Assembly: GCA_016795325.1 (NCBI GenBank)
Contig: JAEUHY010000035.1
Location: 1 to 64,000 of the forward strand
Direction of reading: 5' to 3'
Source of the DNA: Planctomycetota bacterium
Lineage (GTDB): Bacteria > Planctomycetota > UBA1135 > GCA-002686595
Length of the DNA: 64,000 nt
Below, in pieces: positions 54,012-64,000 of this stretch. Below the pieces are notes generated by a model. It ran no database searches. It was not told the DNA's origin and saw nothing but the letters and a program-made list of their open reading frames with translations. Both the position numbers and the translations under genes were made by a program. Each line of letters begins with the position of its first letter. The stretch's first letter is position 1.

Positions 54012-55232
54012 ATGAAACGCCTCGCTGCGCTGCTCGCCGCTCTGTTGTGCGTCTCCGCTCTCGCACTGCCGTGCCTGTGGGACATGGACACGCTGCGCTA
54101 CGAGGCGAACGGCCTCCCGGGCGTGGTCGAAGTCATCACCGGCCGTTTCGAGCGCGAGCCCGCCCGCTACTACGAAGTGCGTCTCGAGCGCGTGACGCGT
54201 GAACTCGCCGCGGACTCCACGAAGCTGGAGCTGTACGACGACGCTGGCGTCGCCTGCGATCGTCTGCACCGCGGCGACGAAGCGATTCATTGGATGGAGC
54301 GCAAGTTCGCTCAGCTCGACGCAGCGCCGGACTCGCCCGCCAAACGCGAGGCGCTCTACCGCTACCACGCGAACCTCGGCACGTTCCTGGCGCACCGCTG
54401 GTTGCGAGCGGGCGCGGACCGCGCGGCGCTCGACGACCTGCGCTCGGGGCGCGAGCACATCCAGCGCGCGATCGACATCAACCCCGACGCGCATTTCGGC
54501 CGCGAGCGCTACCAGTTGTTCGCGCTCGATTGGTTGATCGAGCTGCCTGCGCCTTCCAAACCCGGTTTCGAGTTCGATCAAGAGCCGTGGACGTTGCTCG
54601 ACGCCTGTCCGCCCGAACTGCGGCTACTGCCGCGCAAGATCCACTTGGACAGTTTGAATGCTGCGGATCCGAACGCAGCGGCCGCCACGAAGGCGCTCTC
54701 GGGTCTCATCGTGATGGGCGACGCGTGGCAGAGCGTCGACGTGTTCAACGCGCTCGCCCGTTCACTCGAGTCGCAGGGCCATGCGTCGCTCGCGTACTTG
54801 GCCGCTCTGCGGGCACAGGAACTCGCCCGCGCGGGGCGGCGCTCGCTGCACCCCGAACTGGCGGCCGCGGACCCGGGATTCGCGGCGCGCGTGGCGAGCT
54901 TCGCGGCGTACTTCATCGACGCCGAGCCACTGCGCGAGGTTGAAGAGTTCTTCGCTTCCGCTCGGAGCGAGGCCGACGACTGGCACGCGCTCCGCATGGC
55001 TTTCATGCAGCGGCAATTCGAAGCAGGTCGTCACCCTGACACAGACTCGCAGTTCTGGACGACGTACTCGTCCTCGTCGCCTCCCGTGCCGCCCGGCTTC
55101 TTGCGCTCGGGCCGCGACCGTCGAGACCGCACGGTGGTGGCCGGTTTTATCGTGCTCGCAGCCGTTGGCGCGGTGTTCGTTGTCTCCGCGGTCCGACTCG
55201 CGCGACGCGTCTGGCGCGCGCGCGCAGCGTGA
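54012..55232 (+). CDS. Membrane protein with TPR-like helical domain
   Basis: The 406-aa protein starts at ATG 54012. An N-terminal signal helix (5-22, AALLAALLCVSALALPC) and a C-terminal helix (about 375-395, VVAGFIVLAAVGAVFVVSAV) frame a soluble helical region. Several helix pairs resemble tetratricopeptide units, for example YRYHANLGTFLAHRWLRAGA and IQRAIDINPDAHFGRERY. It probably acts as a scaffold in the periplasm. A perfect terminator follows at 55263. Confidence 0.65.
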   Translation: MKRLAALLAALLCVSALALPCLWDMDTLRYEANGLPGVVEVITGRFEREPARYYEVRLERVTRELAADSTKLELYDDAGVACDRLHRGDEAIHWMERKFAQLDAAPDSPAKREALYRYHANLGTFLAHRWLRAGADRAALDDLRSGREHIQRAIDINPDAHFGRERYQLFALDWLIELPAPSKPGFEFDQEPWTLLDACPPELRLLPRKIHLDSLNAADPNAAAATKALSGLIVMGDAWQSVDVFNALARSLESQGHASLAYLAALRAQELARAGRRSLHPELAAADPGFAARVASFAAYFIDAEPLREVEEFFASARSEADDWHALRMAFMQRQFEAGRHPDTDSQFWTTYSSSSPPVPPGFLRSGRDRRDRTVVAGFIVLAAVGAVFVVSAVRLARRVWRARAA

Positions 55233-55262
55233 ATAGCTGCTCCGCCGACGTACTCCGAAAAC

Positions 55263-55291
55263 ACGACGAGCCGCGCGAAGCGGCTCGTCGT
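55263..55291. terminator. Bidirectional terminator between TPR-like gene and katG
   Basis: ACGACGAGCCGC (55263-55274) pairs perfectly with GCGGCTCGTCGT (55280-55291), with a 5-base loop GCGAA. An A-run precedes it (CGAAAACACG) and TCAACTT follows. Confidence 0.8.
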
Positions 55292-55317
55292 CAACTTAAC
55301 CAGCAGGCTTCAACGCG

Positions 55318-57711
<2,394 letters not shown>

Positions 57712-57755
57712 TCAAAGGGAGCGGAAATGCGGGTCTTTCGACGCACGAAGAGCGC

Positions 57756-58226
57756 TCAGCGCGCAGTTCGGGGCGTCGACTGTTTGGGTGTGCGGCCAGG
57801 CGAGGAGCGAGCATTGCGCGGGCGACAGCGCGGGCACAGGCCCCAGTAGAGGAGTTCGCTGGCCTCGATCGCATAGCCACAGTCCGTAGTGGGCGAGAGG
57901 ACGGGTGCTGCCCCGACGCTGGGCTCGATGTCGGCGACCGCGCCGCATTGGCGACAAATCGCGTGGTGGTGGCCGTCGCCGACGCGCGGGTCGAACAATG
58001 CCGGCCCGCCAGCGGGCTGCAGTCGCCGGATGAGACCGCCTTCGGCCAAAGTCGCGAGCGCGTCGTACACCGCCTGACGCGAGACGGCGCCCAACTCGGT
58101 GCGCACGAACTCCGCCACCCGCTCAGCCGGGGCGTGCGGGCAGCACTCGACGGCGCGCAGCACCGCCAGCCGTTGGGCGGTCACGTTCAGTCCGCGCTCG
58201 CGGAGTCGGTCGACGGGGTCTCGCAT
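57756..58226 (-). CDS. perR: PerR-type Fur family regulator
   Basis: The 156-aa protein starts at ATG 58226. The winged helix occupies about 10-75 (GLNVTAQRLAVLRAV, VSRQAVYDALATLAEGG). The metal-binding HHH-type segment DGHHHAICRQCGAV (about 85-98) and the second Cys pair CPRCRP (about 130-135) form the structural zinc and regulatory iron sites. The linkage to katG strongly suggests PerR-like peroxide sensing by metal-catalysed oxidation, though Fur or Zur function cannot be excluded by sequence. A dyad operator overlaps its promoter. Confidence 0.85.
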   Translation of the reverse strand: MRDPVDRLRERGLNVTAQRLAVLRAVECCPHAPAERVAEFVRTELGAVSRQAVYDALATLAEGGLIRRLQPAGGPALFDPRVGDGHHHAICRQCGAVADIEPSVGAAPVLSPTTDCGYAIEASELLYWGLCPRCRPRNARSSPGRTPKQSTPRTAR

Positions 58227-58247
58227 CCCGGTCCAGTCTAGGCAGAT

Positions 58248-58277
58248 TTGGACTTAATCCAAGTCTGGAATTAGTCC
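58248..58277. promoter_or_regulatory. Candidate Fur/PerR box upstream of perR-katG
   Basis: TTGGACTTAATCCAA (58248-58262) is a 15-base near-symmetrical box. A larger dyad GGACTTAATCCA...TGGAATTAGTCC (58250-58277) pairs at 10 of 12 positions. It is 21 bases upstream of the perR start, so autoregulation of the perR-katG unit is likely. It resembles an AT-rich Fur-family box embedded in otherwise GC-rich DNA. Confidence 0.6.
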
Positions 58278-58457
58278 GAAAAATGGCACGCCCGGAGAGC
58301 GGCGGGCGCGACGCGCTGCTCGCGCTCCGCTGCCGCGGGTCTTGGGGCCGTCGGTTGCCTGCGCAGCCACGCGCTTGGCCGACGAGACCGGGCGGCTCAC
58401 CGCACAGCCCTCGTCTCAGCCCGGATCGGTGCGCTCGCGCGTCGAACCGCGCGGGGT

Positions 58458-60425
58458 TCACTCGACGTGCAGGGTGACGGGCTCGGCGCGCACCACGATC
58501 CAGCCGCGCGCGCTCTCGCTGAACGCGATCTCGGCGACGGGGCTGTAGAGGACCGTGACGGTGTATTCGCCGGGCGCGAGCGGCTCGAAGTCCCAGGCGA
58601 TGCCAAGGTGAAGCGAATGGCCGAACGTCTGGATCGAGCCCTTGCCGGGCTGCAATGCCCCCTGCGTCGCTGGTCCTCCTCGGACGACGGAAGGAGGCGG
58701 CCTGCGGACTGCGGCGACGCCTTGGGCATCGACGATCTCGGCGCGCAAGCGAAGGAACGAATCCGTCGAGAACTCGAACGCCAGCTCGGGGTCGACGTTG
58801 CGAATCTCGAAGCGCAGGGGCGGCAGCGCGGAGGCGGGCCCGCGCAGTTGTGACGCCGAGCGAAGCACCAAGCGCGCCGGGTCGGGGCGCCGCTGAGCTC
58901 GACGCAAGCACGTCAGGAGCACGAGCTCGTCGTGGTCGTTGACGACGATCTCGTGCGCTGTGCGCCGGCGTTGCGTTTCGCGCAGTTCGTCTCCGAGGAG
59001 CTTGATCCAGCGTTCGCCGCCGCGCCTGGCCATCTCGCCCAGGCACACCTCGACACCACGCTCGTGAATGCCGTTGCGGCTACGCAGGTCGAGCCAGCGC
59101 CGGTACTCCAACTCCAGCGCGTCGTCGTCCATGCCGCGCACCAGCACGTCCGAGCCTGGTGCAGCGAGCGCGATCGTCCCCAGTTCGAGGATTCCCGGCT
59201 CGAATTCGCGCGAAAGAACGCGAATGGCCTCCAGTGGTTCCGCACTTGCACCGTCTGGAGTGCTGAACTTGATCTCGCGCACTTGCGCCGTCTTCTCGCG
59301 CGGAACCACGATTTCGAGGGTGGCGCGACCGAGACCATCCGTGCGCAGCTCGCCTCCGACGCTCGACGTGCTGCTCCCGTCGTGCACGGTCAGCGTGCGC
59401 CAGATCGTCTGCTGACCCAACGGCGCACGCTTCTCGTCGACCAGCGTCGCGTGGATCGCGAGAGTTCTCCGCTCCTCGCCAACGGAGTGCACGACGGTCT
59501 CGCCTGCCGTATGTGGCCCGTCGAACTGCTCGGTCAGCGGCGTGGCCAGCCCCTTCCAGTTGAGCTCCAACTCAAGCGCAACGCCCAGTCCGACGTGGGG
59601 GAACGACGCACGTCCGTCGACGAGCGCCATGCGCCATGGAGCATAGTTGCTCCACATGGCGCTCGGTCGACGCGCGTCGAGTGTCGCCGCTCGAAGTCGC
59701 GCATCGCCGTTGCGCGCGGGCTCGAGTGCGATTTCGATGCGCCCGCAGGGCGGCAGGACCAGCACCGGCGGCTCGTTCGGGAGGGCCGTCGCATCGAGCG
59801 CGATCTCGACGGGTTCGCGGAGTGGAATGCCGAGAGCGAGTGTGAGTGACATCGACGGATGCGACGCAGTCAAACGCTGCGCGTGGGGGAAGCTCGCGAT
59901 GCCGGATTCGTCGCTCGTCGCGACGGCGCGCCAGTGGATGAAGCTCGCCGCGCGCGCACTCTCCACTGGCCGAGAGAGCAACGCCACCGGCACGCCAGCG
60001 ACCGCGGCGCCGCGCTCGTTCACGACGCGGCCAGAGAATTGGAAGTCGCTCGCAAGCCGAACTTCGACTTCGCTCGTCTCAGGCTGGACAAGGAATGTCT
60101 CCCCCCACATTTCCGGCGCGTAGGCCGAGACGGCGAGCAAGCCCGCGGGCCGCGCAAGCACCACGTGGCCAGCCGCATCCGTTTTCGCGCGCAGTGTCGT
60201 GCGCTGCCGTGCCCGCTCCCAAAGGTCGACCTCGGTCACCGGCGTTGTGCGGCCCACCGTCCGTTCGACTTCAGCGTGCTCGACGAGCCGCACCTCCGCG
60301 CCCGCGACCGGTGCGGAGGTCGTATCGTCGACCACACGCACGGTGAGCTGCTGCTGTGGTACGAGCGCTGTGATGACGGCGAGAAGGGTCAGTGCGAGCT
60401 GCATGGTGTTGCGTATCCGTAGCAT
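58458..60425 (-). CDS. Exported carboxypeptidase-regulatory-like protein
   Basis: The 655-aa protein begins at ATG 60425 (or ATG 60404, seven codons in, which gives a tighter signal peptide). The leader is MQLALTLLAVITALVPQ. The mature part starts with LTVRVVDDTTSAPVAGAEVR, a CRL repeat, and contains FSGRVVNERGAAVAGVPVA and VLVLPPCGRIEIALEP. The last motif recurs in the protein at 48034, so they are paralogues. No catalytic motif is visible. It is divergent from the anchored protein at 60510, 84 bases away. Confidence 0.75.
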   Translation of the reverse strand: MLRIRNTMQLALTLLAVITALVPQQQLTVRVVDDTTSAPVAGAEVRLVEHAEVERTVGRTTPVTEVDLWERARQRTTLRAKTDAAGHVVLARPAGLLAVSAYAPEMWGETFLVQPETSEVEVRLASDFQFSGRVVNERGAAVAGVPVALLSRPVESARAASFIHWRAVATSDESGIASFPHAQRLTASHPSMSLTLALGIPLREPVEIALDATALPNEPPVLVLPPCGRIEIALEPARNGDARLRAATLDARRPSAMWSNYAPWRMALVDGRASFPHVGLGVALELELNWKGLATPLTEQFDGPHTAGETVVHSVGEERRTLAIHATLVDEKRAPLGQQTIWRTLTVHDGSSTSSVGGELRTDGLGRATLEIVVPREKTAQVREIKFSTPDGASAEPLEAIRVLSREFEPGILELGTIALAAPGSDVLVRGMDDDALELEYRRWLDLRSRNGIHERGVEVCLGEMARRGGERWIKLLGDELRETQRRRTAHEIVVNDHDELVLLTCLRRAQRRPDPARLVLRSASQLRGPASALPPLRFEIRNVDPELAFEFSTDSFLRLRAEIVDAQGVAAVRRPPPSVVRGGPATQGALQPGKGSIQTFGHSLHLGIAWDFEPLAPGEYTVTVLYSPVAEIAFSESARGWIVVRAEPVTLHVE

Positions 60426-60509
60426 GTTCGTCGGTAACGAACTCGCGGAGCGGACGATTGCAAACCGTGCGGAGAAGCGCGCTCGCGGGCCGTTGCTAAT
60501 CTTGGCGAC

Positions 60510-62483
60510 ATGCGCGGTCGGAGCCGTTTCACAGCCCTCGTGGCGCTCGTGTTGGCCACAGCTGTTGCGACGTACTGGTTCGCTGGCGAGCGGACGCACG
60601 ACGCACCGGCGATCCCGACTGCGGACGCTGCGGCGGCGGCCGAACGCGCAGACGCTCCGGTTTCGCCGCTTCCCGCTGCGTGGGCGCTCGACGACGAAGC
60701 CGAGCGCGGCGAGGTCACGTCAACAGTGGCCGCGCCCGCCGTCGAACCTCTTGCGGCGGCGCAGTCGAAGGTGACGCTGCGTGGCCGCGTCGTCGTGACC
60801 CAGCGCGACGGGACGGAACGCGCGGATCTCGACGGGAAGTTCAGCTTGTATGCGCGGTCGGGCGTCAACACTCGTTGGGAGCCGATCCGGTTCCAACGCG
60901 GTGAGTGGACTGCGCTCACGACGTTGGATCAGGCCAGCGACGGCATCCGCGTGGACCGCATGTATGCGGATGGGATCGGCGCGTTCGTCGACGGAACTGC
61001 TGCGGTCGTCGACGATCCGGCGAAGTGGGTCCACGCGTCTTCATCTGGCGAACTGACGGTTCGCGCGCACGTGCCGCCCGCCGTCGTGTTGCGCGTCGTC
61101 GACGCAGCAACCGCCGCTGACATCCGCGGCGTTTCGCTGGTGCGATCTGAATGGCGATTGCGCGAAGACGCGCAGCACCCTGGGCTGGAGTTCGACAAGC
61201 GAATCATCGCCACGGGACTCACGTCGCCGATCGATGTGAGCACTTACTCCGTCGCGGCCGATTTGTGGAGCGCGAGCAGCGTGCTTGTGGGAGCGCCCGG
61301 CTATGCGTGGTCCATAGTGCGGGTCGATCTCGCTCGCGGCGGCGAGCACAGCGTTGCCCTCAAGCACGGCGCGGCGCTGACCGTGCTGGTGCGCGGCGTC
61401 GACCCGGGAGTCAGCGAGAAGCTGCGACTGCGGACGGGCGACGATCCCCATCCGATCCTCGAACTCCCGCTGACAGCCGACGGAGCGATCGAACTCGACG
61501 GGCTCGGCGTCGGCGAACTCCGCGTCGCCGCCGAAATCGGCGAGGTGTTCGAGAATCCGCTGGAGCTCGCGGAGACCTCGACTGCGCTGCGACCAGGCGA
61601 ACGCGCCTCTGTCACGCTCGACCTTGCGCCTGCTCCGAAGTTCGAGACCGCGACGGCCTCCGGGCTCATCTTCGTAGCCAAGGCCTGGGCCCGAGAATCG
61701 CTAGACGTGGAGCTAGACTTGCTCGACACACTCCTGCGTGAAACCGCGTCGTGGGGGCGGCCGAGGGTGGAGCGCGTCACGTCCGATCGGGCTGGCTACG
61801 ACGCGTTTCGTTGGACACGTGGAGACCTTCAGGTCGGTCGCTACGAACTCGAGGTTGACGAGCCGCGGTTCAAGGTCGGGATCGAGGTTCCGGCCGGCGG
61901 CCGCGACGACTTCGAGTTCGTGCTGGGCGCGCCAGTGGAGTTGCTCGTGCGTGTCGTCGACGCTGCGACGGGCGCGCCGGCGTCCATCGCCTGTGTCGCG
62001 TGGGCTCCGCGTAAAGCTCCTGGAAGTCGCGGGAACAGCTTGGAGTACGCGCCCTTCGACGCGACTCGCGGCGGTTACATCATCCGCAGTGTCCCCGAGG
62101 TTGTTTCGGTCTGGGTAGAGCCGATCGAGCACATGCCGCACGACGAAGATGTCGACTTGGCGCGTGGCACGCGGGAGCACGTTGTCGTGCTCCAGCGCGC
62201 GGCGCGGATCGAAGCGGCCGCGCGCAGCGGCGACACGCGCTTGGTGATCCCTGACGAATGGGATTGGGAAGAATCACCTTCGGAGATCGATGGAGGTGGT
62301 GAGACCTGTCTCCGCGTTTACCCCGACGACTCGAGCCGCATCTTCATCCTCTCGAAGCCCGGCGTGTACCAGCTGAATCCGCCGCGAATCCCCGGCTACC
62401 GAGAGCTCCCGCTGCAGCGCATCGAGGTCTTCGCCGGCCGCAAGACCGAACACGTGCTCGAGTACGAGCCCGAGCGGCCGTAA
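60510..62483 (+). CDS. Membrane-anchored CRL-like surface protein
   Basis: The 657-aa protein starts at ATG 60510. An N-terminal anchor helix (about 7-24, TALVALVLATAVATYWFAG) is followed by an Ala-rich linker and beta-rich repeats such as VTLRGRVVVTQRDG and PPAVVLRVVDAATAADIRGV, with a second VELLVRVVDAATGAPASIAC near 480. These resemble carboxypeptidase-regulatory-like units but are diverged. It ends 48 bases before the stop of the convergent membrane gene at 62532. No enzyme motif is seen. Confidence 0.7.
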   Translation: MRGRSRFTALVALVLATAVATYWFAGERTHDAPAIPTADAAAAAERADAPVSPLPAAWALDDEAERGEVTSTVAAPAVEPLAAAQSKVTLRGRVVVTQRDGTERADLDGKFSLYARSGVNTRWEPIRFQRGEWTALTTLDQASDGIRVDRMYADGIGAFVDGTAAVVDDPAKWVHASSSGELTVRAHVPPAVVLRVVDAATAADIRGVSLVRSEWRLREDAQHPGLEFDKRIIATGLTSPIDVSTYSVAADLWSASSVLVGAPGYAWSIVRVDLARGGEHSVALKHGAALTVLVRGVDPGVSEKLRLRTGDDPHPILELPLTADGAIELDGLGVGELRVAAEIGEVFENPLELAETSTALRPGERASVTLDLAPAPKFETATASGLIFVAKAWARESLDVELDLLDTLLRETASWGRPRVERVTSDRAGYDAFRWTRGDLQVGRYELEVDEPRFKVGIEVPAGGRDDFEFVLGAPVELLVRVVDAATGAPASIACVAWAPRKAPGSRGNSLEYAPFDATRGGYIIRSVPEVVSVWVEPIEHMPHDEDVDLARGTREHVVVLQRAARIEAAARSGDTRLVIPDEWDWEESPSEIDGGGETCLRVYPDDSSRIFILSKPGVYQLNPPRIPGYRELPLQRIEVFAGRKTEHVLEYEPERP

Positions 62484-62531
62484 CCCGAGCTAACTCTCGC
62501 TGGTGAAGTCGTCGGCGGCCGCGCGCGCCCT

Positions 62532-63173
62532 TCACGAGCCGAGAATGCTATTCGCAATCCCGACGTAGGCGTTGGTCCAGGCGTCTTCGCGAAAGAAGCT
62601 CGGAGGCAAGTCGGGTGCTCCGATGAAGGGCCGCAGCACCCAGGCGAGTTGGATCGTGACGAACCAATACAGCAGCAGCCAGAGCGCGCGCGGCGCACGG
62701 TGGCGCGGATTCGCGGCGATGAGCGGGCGGTAGTGGCGCGCCAGCGTGCGCTGTCCGGCCATCGAGGCCGCAAAGAAGAGCACGCCGCTCGCGGCGAGCG
62801 AACTGCGGTAGTTGAGTCCCGATGCGAACAGGAACAGGACGATGGGGGCGAAGCTCGCGAGCACGACTGCGACCACGGCTTGGGAGCACAAGATGCCGCG
62901 CAGCGCAGCGCTGAAGTCGCTGCGCAGCCCGAGGATCGTGTTGAGCACGAAGAAGCTCGGAATGCACAGCGCCGTCGAGACGGCGAGCAGCAGTGGAATC
63001 TTGAGCGCGGAGTACAGCGCTTGTTCGCCGCGCAGCGCGTAGCTTCCCAGCGCGAGTCCGTGCACTGCGCCGGCCAGCGCGACCGTCCACGCGAGTGCGA
63101 CCAGCGGGCTGGCGCCCGCGCCCACGGCGAACTCGCGTTCGCTGCGCAGCAGTCGGTCGACGGCCGCGTTCAT
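62532..63173 (-). CDS. Membrane protein of unknown function, paralogue 1 (W-x-LRPFIG motif)
   Basis: The 213-aa protein starts at ATG 63173, overlapping the stop of its neighbour in ATGA. It has about five hydrophobic helices, and the C-terminal helix ends in the motif WVLRPFIGAPDLPPSF. The same motif and layout occur in the gene at 63170, so they are tandem paralogues. I recognise the motif from planctomycete membrane proteins but no function. Coupled translation suggests a shared complex. Confidence 0.7.
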   Translation of the reverse strand: MNAAVDRLLRSEREFAVGAGASPLVALAWTVALAGAVHGLALGSYALRGEQALYSALKIPLLLAVSTALCIPSFFVLNTILGLRSDFSAALRGILCSQAVVAVVLASFAPIVLFLFASGLNYRSSLAASGVLFFAASMAGQRTLARHYRPLIAANPRHRAPRALWLLLYWFVTIQLAWVLRPFIGAPDLPPSFFREDAWTNAYVGIANSILGS

Positions 63174-63982
63174 GCGCTGCCAAAGAAGCGCGCTATGGCG
63201 TCGATCACGCCTCGGAAGAAGCTCCCTTCGCGCGGTCGGAAGAGCGCGAACTCGAGGCCGTCGGCGCCGATGAACGGCCGCAGGATCCAAGCCATCTGGC
63301 TGCCGACGAGCGCGTAGATGACGAGCCACGCGCGGAACACGCGCCGGGACCCTGTATCGGAGGGCTTCTTCGCCGGCTGCTCCGAGCGGGGCGAGGCCAC
63401 GGGAGCTGCGTTCGGCGGCGCGCTGGGTGCGACGCTGGATGCGACGCTGGGCGATGCTGCGGAGGCCGTGCTCTCGGCGGGCTGCTCGAACACTGCGCGC
63501 AGTGCGCGCGAGAGAACTCCGAGGCTGACCGCGCCACTCAGCGCGAAGAAGGCCGTGTTGAGGAGCACCATGAACGAATAGCTGGTGGTGCTGAGCGTGA
63601 AGAACGCCGTGACGGGCGCGAAGCTCGCCAAGAGCACGAGATTCACTGCGATCGCGACGAGCAGCAGTTTGAGCGTCTCCACGAAGTGCAGCTTCGAGCC
63701 GGAGAGCGCGCTGAAGGTGTACAGCGATGGGAACGCGACGATCAGCGTGAGCAGGAACAGCAGCGGAACCTTGGCCATGTTGGCCAGCATCTGCAGCGCA
63801 GTTGCGTGTTGAGGCCGCAGCGCCGCGAACATTCCCATCGCGACTCCGTACACCGCGCCGCCGACGGCGCCGATCGTGACCAGCGTGGCGCCGCGGACTT
63901 CGAGGCGACCGGCGCGGAGCTGCTCGGTCGACACGAGTCTTCCGCGAAGGAGTTCATCTGCTGCGCGCCACACATTCATCAT
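63170..63982 (-). CDS. Membrane protein of unknown function, paralogue 2 (W-x-LRPFIG motif)
   Basis: The 270-aa protein starts at ATG 63982 (a second ATG follows directly at 63979; GGGGA upstream). It has five hydrophobic helices like its neighbour, with a Pro/Ala/Ser-rich linker of about 50 residues inserted before the last helix. The last helix ends WILRPFIGADGLEFAL, as in the paralogue. It is the first gene of the pair, and further upstream members may lie outside the window, which ends 18 bases away. Confidence 0.7.
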   Translation of the reverse strand: MMNVWRAADELLRGRLVSTEQLRAGRLEVRGATLVTIGAVGGAVYGVAMGMFAALRPQHATALQMLANMAKVPLLFLLTLIVAFPSLYTFSALSGSKLHFVETLKLLLVAIAVNLVLLASFAPVTAFFTLSTTSYSFMVLLNTAFFALSGAVSLGVLSRALRAVFEQPAESTASAASPSVASSVAPSAPPNAAPVASPRSEQPAKKPSDTGSRRVFRAWLVIYALVGSQMAWILRPFIGADGLEFALFRPREGSFFRGVIDAIARFFGSA

Positions 63983-64000
63983 CGTTGTCCCCGGCGTTTG

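Overview
This 64 kb window is very GC-rich chromosomal DNA from a bacterium whose gene families point to Planctomycetota. This is an inference from protein content; no rRNA or other marker gene is present. The supporting families are a Ser/Thr kinase fused to a formylglycine-generating (SUMF1-like) domain, many anchored carboxypeptidase-regulatory-like (CRL) proteins, a LamG protein with a cysteine-bearing C-terminal module, a redoxin/heme/copper-monooxygenase/EF-hand fusion, and a tricorn-like protease. There are no rRNA, tRNA, CRISPR or prophage genes. Gene ends are tightly packed, with ATGA/GTGA overlaps, and several convergent pairs share strong hairpin terminators.

Layout. 1-1.6 kb is an accessory patch: a dispersed dyad repeat (copies at 216-400, 679-734 and 1238-1353) separates gene fragments and a lower-GC lipoprotein gene. 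1.66-9.1 kb holds a large Ig-like lipoprotein, a membrane protein coupled to a B12-binding radical SAM enzyme, and an anchored CRL protein. 9.2-16.2 kb holds a tricorn-like S41 protease, the kinase-FGE fusion and a PASTA-like membrane protein. 16.4-21.7 kb is a co-directional cluster: GT39-type glycosyltransferase, LPG-synthase-TM/flippase-like protein, FAD amine oxidase/UGM-like enzyme, and a thioredoxin-like protein whose frame is interrupted by one TGA followed by a SECIS-like hairpin. The last is a strong selenoprotein candidate. 21.7-23.7 kb is a YeiH/LysR divergent pair. 23.7-29.1 kb has a HEAT-repeat protein, a 101-bp near-perfect palindrome beside a partial duplication of a response regulator gene, and the two-component system itself. 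29.2-33.4 kb has a RibD-like reductase, a Sel1 protein, an esterase and a hypothetical. 33.4-40.3 kb is a leftward series: fucosidase, GNAT, DUF3253, FAD oxidoreductase, a frameshifted CoA-transferase/hydrolase and an SLC13/RCK transporter. 40.4-47.9 kb has the LamG protein, the redoxin/heme/copper fusion, an ECF sigma remnant, a diheme peroxidase and an SGNH hydrolase. 48-62.5 kb is dominated by four large anchored CRL proteins, with a perR-katG peroxide-defence unit between them. The right edge carries two tandem membrane paralogues.

Functional themes are cell-surface protein display, envelope glycan/lipid modification, and peroxide/thiol redox defence (lipoprotein KatG with a Fur-family regulator, the diheme peroxidase, the redoxin fusion and the probable selenoprotein). 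The most notable observations are the probable selenoprotein, the palindrome beside the regulator duplication, and the dispersed dyad repeat at the left edge.
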